From assembly GCF_029814825.1 (NCBI RefSeq), contig NZ_CP122379.1:496001-560000 (forward strand): a stretch of DNA of 64,000 nucleotides, in the 5' to 3' direction. Each line of letters opens with the position of its first letter. Within the stretch, counting starts at the first letter, position 1. This document shows, one piece after another, positions 17,299 through 26,101 of the stretch. The DNA comes from Aequorivita marisscotiae. GTDB lineage: Bacteria; Bacteroidota; Bacteroidia; Flavobacteriales; Flavobacteriaceae. The notes under the pieces are model-generated. The model was not told the origin of the DNA, did no database searches, and was given only the letters and a program-made list of their open reading frames with translations. The position numbers were made by a program, and so were the translations under genes.

Positions 17299-19137
17299 TT
17301 ATATTGCCGTGTTTTTTGAAGCAATATACTCGTCAACAAAGTCTTCCAAAACATTCAACGGAATAGCGCCTTGAGAGAGCACTACTTCGTGAAATTCACG
17401 GATATCAAAATTTTCACCCAAAGCCTCTTTGGCCTTTTTGCGCAATTCCAGAATCTTAAGCATCCCAATTTTATAAGCGGTGGCCTGCCCTGGCATTACT
17501 ATGTGTCTTTCAACCATTTTAATGGCGTCCAACTCGGCGTTTGGCGTATTAACGGTATAGTATTTAATGCCCTCTTCCCGTGTCCATTTTTTATTGTGAA
17601 TTCCCGTATCTACCACCAATCTACAGGCTCTCCATAATTCCATTGCCAAACGCCCGAAATCTGAATACGGATCGGCATAAAAGCCCATCTCTTTTGGAAT
17701 AAATTCAGAGTAAAGCCCCCACCCTTCCGAATAGGCCGTATAACCTCCAAACTTTCTAAACATAGGTATTTCTTCCAATTCTTGCTGAATCGCCAATTGC
17801 ATATGATGGCCCGGAATTCCCTCGTGATACGCCAAAGCTTCCATTTGATAGGTGGGCATAGACTCCATATCGTATAAATTGGCGTAGTAAATTCCAGGTC
17901 TGGAACCATCTGCGGCGGGACGATTGTAAAACGCCTTTCCAGCCGATTGCTCCCTAAAAGGCTCCACGGCTTTTACGATAAGGTCTGCCTTTGGTTTTGA
18001 AATAAATATTTCGTCCAATCTAGTTTTCATACTATCTATCAGGTGTACGGCTCCGGCTAAATAGGCATCCTTACCCTCTTGGTCTGCACTGTAATAAAAC
18101 TGTGGATCTGTTTTCATAAATTGAAAAAATTCCTGCAAACTGCCTTTAAAACCCACTGCTTTACGAATGGTGTCCATTTCACCGTGTATTCTTGCAACTT
18201 CACGCAGCCCGATATCGTGGATTTCCTGCGCGGTTAAATCGGTGGTGGTGGTTCTTTGTAAGGCATTGTTATAAAACGCATCCCCGTCGGGAAATTTCCA
18301 CGCGCCATGGTCAGAATTTGCTCTTTCCTTTTGTTGCTTCATAAAGGCAATCAAACTGCCGTAAGCCGGTTTTACCGAAGTCAATAAAGCTTCTTTGGCG
18401 TGGGTCTCCAAATTGGATTTTGTTTCGGCATCTACCTTCAACTCGTTAATCTTTTTTACAAAGTCTGCCAACAAGGTACTTTGCTTTTCGGATGCATCAA
18501 ACGGCTCACCAATTAGAATATTTTCTGAATCCTGAATCACTTTGTCGTACACAAACGCGGGTGGCATTACGCCTATGGCTTCCCGTTCCTTTAAGTTTTT
18601 TACCAATTGGGTAAAATATTTATTGAATTCATTCAATCGGGAAATATAGGCTTCGGCATCCTTTACATCGTCAATTCTATGCATATTTATCAAAAAAGAA
18701 GGCAACCCAGATTGGGCGCCAAACATCTGATTTACGGGATAGTTGTGCAAACGGTATTTGTAATCGGCTATATTGTTTTCTAACTTTTGCTTATACAACT
18801 TGTAGCTTAACAATGCCTCCTTTGAAAGTGCCGCAACATTTACAGAATCCGTTAGCCATTGCAGTTGCTCTTTGTCCGTTTCCAATTCCTTTGCCCGTGC
18901 TTCAGGCGAAATATCATCTAGCTTGCTATAATCCTTTTTAATTCCCAGTCGGGTTTGAAATTCAGGCGAAAGATCTACTCTGGCATCAAAGGTTTTTTGA
19001 AAAAAATCATTTACTTTTTTGGATTCTGCCGCTACCTCAGCATCAGTATAGGTTGTGGTTGTTTTTTCAGGTTTACAGGAAATAATTAAAGTGAATGTAG
19101 CCAGAAGCAGGAATGGCTTTAAGATTGGTGAGTGCAT
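17299..19137 (-). CDS. DUF885 family lipoprotein, putative zinc peptidase
   Basis: 612 residues. Lipobox TLIISC at the N-terminus (Cys21). The C-terminal half has HEGIPGHHMQ near residue 446, the HExxxxH/HH-type motif of DUF885 proteins, which are thought to be metallopeptidase-like, and YSEGWGLYSE near 473 that could supply a further ligand. Probably periplasmic or outer-membrane anchored. Full length for the family. Monocistronic. Confidence 0.85.
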   Translation of the reverse strand: MHSPILKPFLLLATFTLIISCKPEKTTTTYTDAEVAAESKKVNDFFQKTFDARVDLSPEFQTRLGIKKDYSKLDDISPEARAKELETDKEQLQWLTDSVNVAALSKEALLSYKLYKQKLENNIADYKYRLHNYPVNQMFGAQSGLPSFLINMHRIDDVKDAEAYISRLNEFNKYFTQLVKNLKEREAIGVMPPAFVYDKVIQDSENILIGEPFDASEKQSTLLADFVKKINELKVDAETKSNLETHAKEALLTSVKPAYGSLIAFMKQQKERANSDHGAWKFPDGDAFYNNALQRTTTTDLTAQEIHDIGLREVARIHGEMDTIRKAVGFKGSLQEFFQFMKTDPQFYYSADQEGKDAYLAGAVHLIDSMKTRLDEIFISKPKADLIVKAVEPFREQSAGKAFYNRPAADGSRPGIYYANLYDMESMPTYQMEALAYHEGIPGHHMQLAIQQELEEIPMFRKFGGYTAYSEGWGLYSEFIPKEMGFYADPYSDFGRLAMELWRACRLVVDTGIHNKKWTREEGIKYYTVNTPNAELDAIKMVERHIVMPGQATAYKIGMLKILELRKKAKEALGENFDIREFHEVVLSQGAIPLNVLEDFVDEYIASKNTAI

Positions 19138-19596
19138 AGTTTTATTTTATATTTCAGACATTTTTTAAATATAATATATTTTTAAGAAGCATATGCACAA
19201 AGCTCAAAAAACGAAACTTACAAATTTGATATTGGGCAGGAAAAGTCTGTTGTTTAGCACAAAGCTATTGGGCTTCTGGTATTAAAAATTATTTTCATTT
19301 AACGCATTTTTTAAATGCTAGCGGAGCTTCCCCCTCGTGCCGGCACAGTTGAGAGACAAGCAGTGCGGAGGATACGGGCGAGAAGCCCGCGCCAGCGAAG
19401 GGACTACCGATCCCGCACGTATACGCAAGTATTTTACAATTTCTGAAATATAAATCAAAGTATAATAACCCACCTACGGAAAACCGCAACAGTAAGTTTT
19501 TTAATCGGGGGAGAATATCAAATATACCTTTTAATTTTTAACATGCAATAAGCTGTAGGCTAATGATTAATACCTTATGCCTAAAAAACAATACAT
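19138..19596. other. 459-bp intergenic stretch with a GC-rich island
   Basis: Positions about 19315-19430 are clearly GC-rich against the AT-rich surroundings and contain GCCGGC, GCCCGCGCC and CCCGCACG. A 64-codon minus-strand frame (19295-19489) crosses it but has no signal, motif or start context, so it is not called. The island looks like an intergenic repeat; no second copy is present in this window. The rest is AT-rich without a recognisable feature. Confidence 0.55.
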
Positions 19597-20292
19597 TTGA
19601 AAACCAATAAACAAATCGTGACCAAAAACCAAAACCATCCTAAAAAACCAAAAAGCCCTTGGCCCACAAAGGCCGCCATGGAGCAAGTGTATAAAAAAAA
19701 TCTTTGGGGTGGTGATAATGCAGATTTCTATTCGGGCGAGGGCTCACACCTACCAGCAATAGTAAACCGCTATATAGAAACAGTAACTGCATTTTTTACT
19801 TCCTCTAAACCCCCACTAACCGTCTGTGATCTGGGTTGTGGCGATTTTAACGTAGGCAAAAACTTGGTGCCACATACCAAAAAGTATATTGCCATAGATA
19901 TCGTGCCAAGTCTTATAGCCCGCAACCAGCAACTATTTAATGCTCCCAATCTAGAGTTCCATTGTCTGGATATTGCAACAGCCCCTTTGCCCAAGGCAGA
20001 TTGCGCCATCCTCCGGCAGGTGCTCCAACATCTATCCAATGCCGAAATACAGAGCGTCGTAAACAAGTTGGCTGCCTATAAATATGTAATCCTAACGGAA
20101 CACATCCCCGAAGGAGATTTTATTCCCAACAAAGACATCATTTCTGGCCAAGGGAATAGACTAAAAGTGCAAAGTGGTGTAAACTTGTTGGCACCGCCTT
20201 TCAATTTAAAGGTTCAGGAAGAGAAGCAATTATCGAAAGTCGTTTTGAATGATGGGAAAGGGATTATTGTAACTTGGCTTTTTAAACTGTAG
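19597..20292 (+). CDS. Class I SAM-dependent methyltransferase
   Basis: Up to 231 residues. Motif I (VCDLGCGDFNVGK) is near residue 74, the acidic motif (KKYIAIDIV) near 97 and the post-motif CLDIATAPLP near 122, so this is a Rossmann methyltransferase. The substrate is unknown. The start is uncertain: the longest frame begins at TTG (19597) with a Lys-rich lead; GTG at 19618 and ATG at 19678 (MEQVYKKNLWGG) are alternatives, and the last has the only ATG. Flanked by gene-poor DNA, so it may be an accessory gene. Confidence 0.8.
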   Translation: MKTNKQIVTKNQNHPKKPKSPWPTKAAMEQVYKKNLWGGDNADFYSGEGSHLPAIVNRYIETVTAFFTSSKPPLTVCDLGCGDFNVGKNLVPHTKKYIAIDIVPSLIARNQQLFNAPNLEFHCLDIATAPLPKADCAILRQVLQHLSNAEIQSVVNKLAAYKYVILTEHIPEGDFIPNKDIISGQGNRLKVQSGVNLLAPPFNLKVQEEKQLSKVVLNDGKGIIVTWLFKL

Positions 20293-20347
20293 ACTGTAAG
20301 TTGTGGACAAAAATAAACTTTTCGCGCTTCGCCAATTTCTAAAAATA

Positions 20348-20917
20348 TCAAACCCGCAAAGCTCCCCGAAATCCCCTACCCGCATAATATGATTGTGCGC
20401 CGTTGTGGTACACAAACACATGTCCGAATCGGTAATCGCCAAAAATGGCGCCACCCAATTTCCGAATGCTCTGTGGAGTTTTTAGCCAGCTTGAGGTTTT
20501 GGTGTCAAAATTTCCAAGTTTTTGCAAGTTGCGGTACTCTGCTTCGGTTAAAACTTCGATGCCCATTTCTTCCGCCATATCAATCGCAGTATTGTCGGGG
20601 CGGTGTTCCTTTCTAGATTCCCAACCTGCTCGGTCGTAGCAAATGCTTCTTCTACCCTTTGGACTTTCGTCGCTGCAATCGCAAAAAAGGTATTCACCAG
20701 TTGTTTTATCCTGCCCTACTACATCTGGCTCACCGCCGGTTTCTTCCATGGCGTCCAAAGACCAGAGTTTTCTTGGATTGGCTTTTAGTTTTCTTTCCAC
20801 ATCTTCCCATTTAACGCCCTTGTGACGGGAAGTGTTTTTTTCGAAACGTGTTTTTAGCACTTGCAACAAAGAATCTCGTTGCTCTGCGGATAAATTCTTA
20901 TCGGATTTTTTAGGCAT
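20348..20917 (-). CDS. DUF4256 domain-containing protein
   Basis: 189 residues. Blocks such as LSAEQRDSLLQVLKTRFEKN (20 residues), SLDAMEETGGEPDVVG and FCDCSDESPKGRRS, and a C-terminal YAGRGFRGALRV, are typical of DUF4256, a conserved cytoplasmic family of unknown function. Full length and with intact ends. Convergent with the methyltransferase gene. Confidence 0.85.
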   Translation of the reverse strand: MPKKSDKNLSAEQRDSLLQVLKTRFEKNTSRHKGVKWEDVERKLKANPRKLWSLDAMEETGGEPDVVGQDKTTGEYLFCDCSDESPKGRRSICYDRAGWESRKEHRPDNTAIDMAEEMGIEVLTEAEYRNLQKLGNFDTKTSSWLKTPQSIRKLGGAIFGDYRFGHVFVYHNGAQSYYAGRGFRGALRV

Positions 20918-21495
20918 TATTTCTTACTTTCTAAATTCAATTCCCCCAAAATTAGAGCATTATGTGGAAAAAATCAAATGGCTATTTACGAACAATTAAA
21001 ACATAAGATTAAAAACCACCAAATGAGAGAACCAATACCATAATAGGATTTGTCTTTAAGCCTTTCCCCCTCAAATTGAAGGTACCGTAGGCAAGCTGTC
21101 GAATTACCATTTCTATTCCAATATTAAAAACCTTACCATTATACGGTTCCCGTGCCATCAAGGATATATTTAATTTCTACAATATCGTTTGCTTAAAGCA
21201 ATACCGGGAAATTTCCGCTGTTCCATTCCAATCGCTTACACTGAGATTCACATTCCCGCTGCTATCAAATAGAGTCCATCACGCAAAATCTTAATCGTTC
21301 CATTCTGCGCACTTTGGCCATTCTCCACAATTTCATACTAGAGAGGAAAATTATACAATATATGGGCCCTTTTGAGGAGAAAGTGCAACAACTCATAAGT
21401 CTATTTTCTTTGTTTGAGATGATAAATCGAAACGGCAAACCATTCAAAAAAACAAAACATCTATCTTTATACTTCAATTACCTAAAACAACCGCC
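20918..21495. other. 578-bp gene-poor interval
   Basis: No intact gene. The 21100-21300 part shows scraps of coding sequence on the minus strand in more than one frame (see the entry at 21177). The 70-codon frame at 21265-21477 has no signal or motif and is not called. The interval before the M23 gene has no clear promoter. Confidence 0.5.
21177..21278 (-). pseudogene. Possible remnant of a secreted protein gene
   Basis: A minus-strand frame between two stops reads WTLFDSSGNVNLSVSDWNG and continues TAEISRY. After a shift of frame downstream, EIKYILDGTGTV is readable to 21130. Both segments look like beta-rich extracellular domain sequence, but there is no start and the frame is broken. This is a tentative reading of decayed coding DNA and could be chance. 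Confidence 0.3.
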
Positions 21496-22620
21496 ATGTT
21501 TTTAAAATCCAAGTTTATACTTTTGCTTGCCACCCTTGCCCTCTTTTATTCCTGCAACGAAAACGAGCCACACAATGACCCGTACGATTTACTCGTAGCC
21601 TTACCCACCGCCCCAGTGAAAGTAGCAAACACCAGCGGCACTTGGTTGGTGTATGAAATGCATATAAAAGTTTCCAGCCTACAAAAAGTGGAAATTTTCA
21701 ACAATAACAACCTACAATTATCCTATACCGATTTTATCACCCGGGACGATTTTCATCTTGCGAGTATATGGCTTCAATTTCCACCGCAAGGTTGGACCGA
21801 TGATGTGTTGGCACATCAATTTTACTATAAAGATTCCACCGGTACCGCCAAACAACACACCTTCAATTTAAAATTAGCCGAACAATTTCCAGATCCCATA
21901 ACCATTGCTTTCCCCGTGCCCGAAGGCATTTGGTTGGCGGAAGCAGCGGCCAGCCCCACTTCCTATCACACCCGCGCTATTTTCCCCTATCCAGAACCTG
22001 TTTTTGATCCCACCCAACAAGGCTATTTAATAGGAAACAATCCGCAGCGATACGCTATAGATTACGCAAAACTGGTAGATGGCCTCCCGTACCAAAATGA
22101 TGGCAGCCAACTGGAAGATTGGTACTGCTATAACCTTCCCATCCTCGCTTCACAGGGTGGAAAAGTGATTTTTACCGAAAATAGTATTCCAGATAATTTA
22201 ACGCCAGGCGAATTGGATTACACAATAAACGCTTCAAATATCACCGGAAATGTAGTGTATATTGAACACGATGACGGCAGCATTGGCACATATTGCCATC
22301 TTATTCCGAATACAATTTTAGTTGAAGTGGGCGATCTTGTTACCACGGGCCAAGAACTCGGGCGGTTGGGAAATTCAGGAAATTCCTTCGCCCCGCATTT
22401 GCATATGCACTTGCTAACAAACCCCGAAGGGAAGCAAATTCTTGAATATGTTGACGGCCTTTTCTTTGAAAGTCTGCCTTATAAATTTGCGCAATTTATA
22501 AAGCTGGGCCACCTTCCTCCCGGCTATCTCGACCAACCGCCTTTAACACCTTTTACTCCAACAACCAATCAGGTTTATACAGATGTGCTCCCTTCAGAAA
22601 GCGATGTTATAGAATTTTGA
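21496..22620 (+). CDS. M23-like (LytM) peptidase lipoprotein
   Basis: 374 residues. Lipobox LALFYSC (Cys20). The C-terminal part has the M23 core: a lysostaphin-type strand pattern VVYIEHDDGSIGTYCHL near residue 252 and the signature GNSGNSFAPHLHMHL near 291 with HxH zinc and general-base residues. The first metal-ligand motif, normally HxxxD, appears as RYAID near 178, with Arg where His is expected. So activity is uncertain, as in degenerate LytM factors. An N-terminal beta domain of about 150 residues precedes it. Probably periplasmic, cell-wall directed. Confidence 0.8.
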   Translation: MFLKSKFILLLATLALFYSCNENEPHNDPYDLLVALPTAPVKVANTSGTWLVYEMHIKVSSLQKVEIFNNNNLQLSYTDFITRDDFHLASIWLQFPPQGWTDDVLAHQFYYKDSTGTAKQHTFNLKLAEQFPDPITIAFPVPEGIWLAEAAASPTSYHTRAIFPYPEPVFDPTQQGYLIGNNPQRYAIDYAKLVDGLPYQNDGSQLEDWYCYNLPILASQGGKVIFTENSIPDNLTPGELDYTINASNITGNVVYIEHDDGSIGTYCHLIPNTILVEVGDLVTTGQELGRLGNSGNSFAPHLHMHLLTNPEGKQILEYVDGLFFESLPYKFAQFIKLGHLPPGYLDQPPLTPFTPTTNQVYTDVLPSESDVIEF

Positions 22621-22702
22621 AAATACTGAAATTTTAAAAACCAAGCAGAAATTCTATGGAATTATAAAGTGTCTTGCAGAAGATTATTTCAGAAACAGTA
22701 AA

Positions 22703-23605
22703 TCATTCCCCGCGTCTAAATCGAAGTTGTTTAAAGCTAATTTTATCGAACGTTAAACCGCCCACAATAAGGAATAATCCGATAATAGTTGGAAGGCGAA
22801 TTGGTTCTTCCAAAATAAAATAAATTACTACTAGCGAGAGAAAAGGCACTAAATAAACAAGGTTACTCACTTTAGCAGCGGTAATTGATTTTCGCAACGC
22901 AATAGACCAAATAACGAAGGTAATCCCCATTTCAAAAAACCCAACATAGACTGCCCCCAACCACGATTTTAAATTAACGAACACAATTTCCGAAGTAAAC
23001 AGTAAAACGATAAGGATATAAATAAAACCAAAGAAAAAATTAAGAAACAGTTTACTCAGTTCGTCGCGCTCGTCCTTAATGTTAAAAATCCAAAATAACG
23101 CCCAAACCACTGCCGAAGCTAACCCGAAAATCACACCCGCGCCATTGGTAAACGACAGATTAATCAAGTTTCCTCCAGTGGCAATAATTAGCACCCCTAT
23201 AAAACTAATACCTATTGCAACCACATTTTTAAAACCTATTTTCTGTTTTAGCAAAGGCACAGCCAATAAACTCAGCATAATAGGCCAAGTATAATTGAGT
23301 GCTTGTGCTTCTTGGGCAGGTAAAAGCTCGTAGGCCTTAAATAAAATAATGTAATACAGAAACGGATTAACGGCCCCATAAAAAGCCGATCTTAAAATAG
23401 CTTTTGCCGGAAGTTTCATTAAATTACCGAACCGCTTTCGCACAGCCATTAATACAGTCAAGGTGAGCAAAGCAGTTGCCGAAGACCAAAACAACAACTG
23501 TAAAAAGCTATAACTTTGCAGGGCAATTTTCATACTTGTAGCCACCGTGCTCCACAACAGTACAGCGATACCCGCGTAAATATATGCCTGTTTTTGATTT
23601 TTCAT
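22703..23605 (-). CDS. EamA family (DMT superfamily) transporter
   Basis: 300 residues with ten hydrophobic segments arranged as two five-helix repeats (residues 5-140 and 150-290), including the typical first-repeat segment LLWSTVATSMKIAL near 18 and, near the end, GLFLIVGGLTFD. A probable metabolite exporter in the inner membrane. Substrate unknown. Confidence 0.88.
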   Translation of the reverse strand: MKNQKQAYIYAGIAVLLWSTVATSMKIALQSYSFLQLLFWSSATALLTLTVLMAVRKRFGNLMKLPAKAILRSAFYGAVNPFLYYIILFKAYELLPAQEAQALNYTWPIMLSLLAVPLLKQKIGFKNVVAIGISFIGVLIIATGGNLINLSFTNGAGVIFGLASAVVWALFWIFNIKDERDELSKLFLNFFFGFIYILIVLLFTSEIVFVNLKSWLGAVYVGFFEMGITFVIWSIALRKSITAAKVSNLVYLVPFLSLVVIYFILEEPIRLPTIIGLFLIVGGLTFDKISFKQLRFRRGE

Positions 23606-23674
23606 TTTAGGCTTTTTTTAAATTAATAGTGAACTACTGGATTGCTAAAATAGGTTTTCGGCTTACTCAATGGT

Positions 23675-23697
23675 AGGTTTTCGGCTGCGCTCAACCT
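23675..23697. repeat. Short CTGCGCTC palindrome, diverged relative
   Basis: AGGTT...AACCT arms flank CGGCTGCGCTC, the core shared with the 25.9-29.2 kb elements. A degenerate half-copy (AGGTTTTCGGCTTACTCAA) precedes it. It is in the 107-bp gap between the EamA gene and the thioredoxin gene. Confidence 0.55.
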
Positions 23698-23712
23698 GAT
23701 ATGGGTTTAAAT

Positions 23713-24045
23713 TTAAATATTAAAAACCATTTTATACGGCCGTTCAATTTTATCTCGAAGCTCTTGAATTCCCATCAATCTAACTTTTCTTAAAAACTCC
23801 TTTCCTTCAAAAAACACCAATAATGTGGGCGCAGAAAATACGCTAAATTTGGCTGCGATTTCTGGCGATTCCTCTATTTTAATATAAAGAAATTTTACAG
23901 CAGGAAATTCTTCTGAAAACAGCGCTTCCACCTTGGGCCGTAATGCTTCACAAACGCCGCAATTTGGGGCAGCAAAGTAAACCGCCACGGCAATTTCAGT
24001 TGCAATTGTTTCTTCTAAAGCAGTGGTAGTCATTAATTGTTTCAC
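23713..24045 (-). CDS. Thioredoxin-like protein
   Basis: 110 residues, the size of a single thioredoxin domain. The active site is AAPNCGVCEALRP (CGVC, not CGPC), and the cis-Pro segment FSVFSAPTLLVFFEG near 71 is present. No signal peptide, so cytoplasmic. Redox partner unknown. Starts 2 bp after the stop of the thioesterase gene at 24047 and is probably co-transcribed with it. Confidence 0.85.
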   Translation of the reverse strand: MKQLMTTTALEETIATEIAVAVYFAAPNCGVCEALRPKVEALFSEEFPAVKFLYIKIEESPEIAAKFSVFSAPTLLVFFEGKEFLRKVRLMGIQELRDKIERPYKMVFNI

Positions 24046-24046
24046 C

Positions 24047-24502
24047 TTAATTATTGTTGTCCGCCTCTTCCTCGGAATGGGTATTCATTCTTATAAAATT
24101 ATAAACCCCTTTTCCTTCGGCTATTAATTTGTCATTTTGAAATGCTTTCATCCGCGCCACGAGTATTCGGTTGCCAAAGCGAATAATTTTTCCTTCCACC
24201 ATAATGGCTTCCGGTTCGGCGCCACGCAGGTAATCTACCCGCAAATCTATAGTGGCAATTTTGTCGTTCAGCGAGGTAAAATGTGTCGCGCCAATTACAC
24301 CGCCCACAGAATCCATAACCGTTGCAATTACGCCCCCGTGCCAACGGTTATTTCTAAAGTCGCCCACCAATTCCTTTCTAAACGGCACGCTAATACGCAC
24401 GAAATTCTTTTCGAGCAGTTCAATTTTTAACCCCAAAAACTTGTGCATCGGGATGGTTTCTTCAAAAGTGGTTTTTATAAGTTGTAAATTGTTTTGGAGC
24501 AT
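24047..24502 (-). CDS. Hotdog-fold thioesterase, PaaI type
   Basis: 151 residues. Hotdog-fold blocks: RWHGGVIATVMDSVGG near residue 53 (HGG and Asp typical of PaaI-type active sites) and TIDLRVDYLRGA near 86. Hydrolyses acyl- or aryl-CoA thioesters in the cytoplasm; substrate unknown. Forms a two-gene unit with the thioredoxin-like gene. Confidence 0.85.
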   Translation of the reverse strand: MLQNNLQLIKTTFEETIPMHKFLGLKIELLEKNFVRISVPFRKELVGDFRNNRWHGGVIATVMDSVGGVIGATHFTSLNDKIATIDLRVDYLRGAEPEAIMVEGKIIRFGNRILVARMKAFQNDKLIAEGKGVYNFIRMNTHSEEEADNNN

Positions 24503-24656
24503 TTTTTAGTCGATTTCTTATTTTAAAATTCGCTTTTCAAAATTAGGTATAATCGTCCACATTACTATCCTAAAATTACAACACCACATCATTTTAAATG
24601 GTTGGAGTGAAACTTTAAGTTGAAAAAAATAGTGGTTTCACGAAAAACGAAATAAC

Positions 24657-24664
24657 TATCTTTG
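24657..24664 (+). promoter_or_regulatory. Bacteroidetes -7 motif upstream of purK
   Basis: TATCTTTG matches TAnnTTTG. A TTTC/GTTT element lies 17-18 bases upstream, a weak -33 box. Transcription would begin just before the heptamer array at 24670, placing the array in the purK leader. Confidence 0.6.
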
Positions 24665-24669
24665 CAAAC

Positions 24670-24732
24670 CGACAACCGACAACCGACAACCGACAACAGA
24701 CAACCCACAACAGACAACAGACAACAGACAAC
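24670..24732. repeat. 9-copy heptamer array in the purK 5' leader
   Basis: Nine units of CGACAAC (4), AGACAAC (4) or CCACAAC (1) run without interruption between the -7 motif and the ATG at 24737. The unit is the reverse-complement class of the GTTG heptamers at 2434 and 14826. Confidence 0.95.
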
Positions 24733-24736
24733 CGAT

Positions 24737-25891
24737 ATGAACTACTTTTCCACTAATTTCACCCTTGGCATCCTCGGCGGCGGACAATTGGGTAAAATGA
24801 TGCTCTACGAAACCCGTAAATGGGACATCCGCACCAGCGTCCTCGATCCCAGTGCAGAAGCTCCCTGCCGCATTGCAGCAGACAATTTTGAACAAGGCGA
24901 TTTAATGGATTTTGAAACCGTTTATAATTTCGGAAAAAAAGTAGATGTACTAACTTTTGAAATTGAAGGCGTAAATGTGGAAGCCTTGGAAAAACTGGAA
25001 AGCGAAGGCGTAAAGGTATATCCAAGCGCCGCAACGCTCCGAAATATTCAGGATAAGGGGGTTCAAAAACAATTTTATAAGGAGCACCAAATTCCTACTT
25101 CGCCGTTTAAGGTTTATAAAGATAAATACGAACTCAACGAAGCCATTGTTCGCAAAGAGCTGCATTTTCCATTTGTGTGGAAGAGCTGCACCGGCGGTTA
25201 TGACGGCAAGGGAGTGAGTATTGTTCGTAGTGCGGAGGATGTAATTCCGCTTTCCGAAGACGCTTGTATTGCTGAAAAATTGATCCCTTTTAAAAATGAA
25301 TTGGCAGTAATTGTGGCTCGTAATCCTTCAGGGGAAGTAAAAACGTATCCCGTGGTAGAAATGGAATTTCACCCCGAGGCAAATCAAGTGGAATACGTTA
25401 TCTGCCCGGCACGAATAGATGATGCGGCAGCAAACAAAGCGAGAGCCGTAGCATCTAAGGTTTCCGAAGCCTTTAAACACGTTGGCCTTTTAGCTGTAGA
25501 ATTGTTCCAGACCGAAGATGACGAAATACTCGTTAACGAAGTAGCGCCCAGACCCCACAACAGTGGGCATTACAGTATTGAAGCCAGCTACACCAACCAG
25601 TTTGAGCAACAAATAAGAGCTATTTTAGATTTACCTCTCGGCAATACAGAAAGCAAAGTAGGCGGAATAATGGTAAATTTAGTAGGTGCCGAAAGCCACA
25701 CAGGCCCAGTAATGTATAAAAACATTGAAAAAATATTGGCGATGGAAGGCGTTACACCTCACATTTATGGGAAAAGAGAAACGCGTCCCTTTAGAAAAAT
25801 GGGCCACGTAACCATAGTAAACAAAGATCTCAACAAAGCGCGAATTATTGCGGAAGAGGTTAAAAAAACGATTGAGGTAATTAGTGAATAA
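24737..25891 (+). CDS. purK: 5-(carboxyamino)imidazole ribonucleotide synthase PurK
   Basis: The open frame extends upstream through the heptamer array, but the ATG at 24737 (MNYFSTNFTLGILGGGQLGK) gives a normal PurK of 384 residues with the N-terminal nucleotide-binding GGGQLG motif. ATP-grasp blocks follow: CTGGYDGKGVSIV near 162 (numbered from this start about 155), EKLIPFKNELAVI, and the distal catalytic NEVAPRPHNSGHYSIE near 260. Converts AIR, ATP and bicarbonate to N5-CAIR in purine synthesis, handing it to PurE encoded 210 bp downstream. Confidence 0.96.
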   Translation: MNYFSTNFTLGILGGGQLGKMMLYETRKWDIRTSVLDPSAEAPCRIAADNFEQGDLMDFETVYNFGKKVDVLTFEIEGVNVEALEKLESEGVKVYPSAATLRNIQDKGVQKQFYKEHQIPTSPFKVYKDKYELNEAIVRKELHFPFVWKSCTGGYDGKGVSIVRSAEDVIPLSEDACIAEKLIPFKNELAVIVARNPSGEVKTYPVVEMEFHPEANQVEYVICPARIDDAAANKARAVASKVSEAFKHVGLLAVELFQTEDDEILVNEVAPRPHNSGHYSIEASYTNQFEQQIRAILDLPLGNTESKVGGIMVNLVGAESHTGPVMYKNIEKILAMEGVTPHIYGKRETRPFRKMGHVTIVNKDLNKARIIAEEVKKTIEVISE

Positions 25892-25892
25892 A

Positions 25893-25974
25893 TGTTCCCT
25901 CGAGCGCAGTGGAGAGGTCCCTGTTAAGCAGAATAACAATAAACTAACAGGTCTCAACTGCGCTCGACCCGACA
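25893..25974. repeat. 82-bp TIR element A (GIY-YIG-associated repeat)
   Basis: Starts one base after the purK stop. Left arm CCTCGAGCGCAGTGGAGAGG, right arm GTCTCAACTGCGCTCGACC, outer ends TGTT and GACA. A second inner stem (CCTGTTA...TAACAGG) can extend the structure. Same size and ends as element B and as the ends of the nuclease-bearing element at 26600. Confidence 0.9.
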
Positions 25975-25987
25975 CACAAAAGTTAAC

Positions 25988-25995
25988 TATCTTTG
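25988..25995 (+). promoter_or_regulatory. Bacteroidetes -7 motif upstream of purE
   Basis: TATCTTTG fits TAnnTTTG and lies between elements A and B. If used, element B is transcribed in the purE leader. No convincing -33 box because element A occupies that position. Confidence 0.45.
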
Positions 25996-26005
25996 AAGCC
26001 TAAAA

Positions 26006-26087
26006 TGTCCCCTCGAGCGCAGTCGAGAGGTTCTTATTAAGCAGGATTACTATATAGAAGTAGGTCTCGACTGCGCTCGACCAGACA
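26006..26087. repeat. 82-bp TIR element B (GIY-YIG-associated repeat)
   Basis: TGTCC then CCTCGAGCGCAGTCGAGAGG on the left, GGTCTCGACTGCGCTCGACC then AGACA on the right. The right end is identical over 25 bases to the right end of the nuclease element. The interior TCTTATTAAGCAGGATTA resembles the leader of the nuclease element (TTATTATTAAGACGTAAATTA). Confidence 0.92.
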
Positions 26088-26101
26088 TTGAACAAAAAAG
26101 T

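Noticed and set aside
19295..19489. 64-codon minus-strand frame over a GC-rich island
   Set aside because: No motif or homology, and the bases look like a repeat; described as an intergenic island instead.
21265..21477. 70-codon minus-strand frame
   Set aside because: Cys-rich random-looking sequence with no signal or neighbour support; overlaps decayed DNA.
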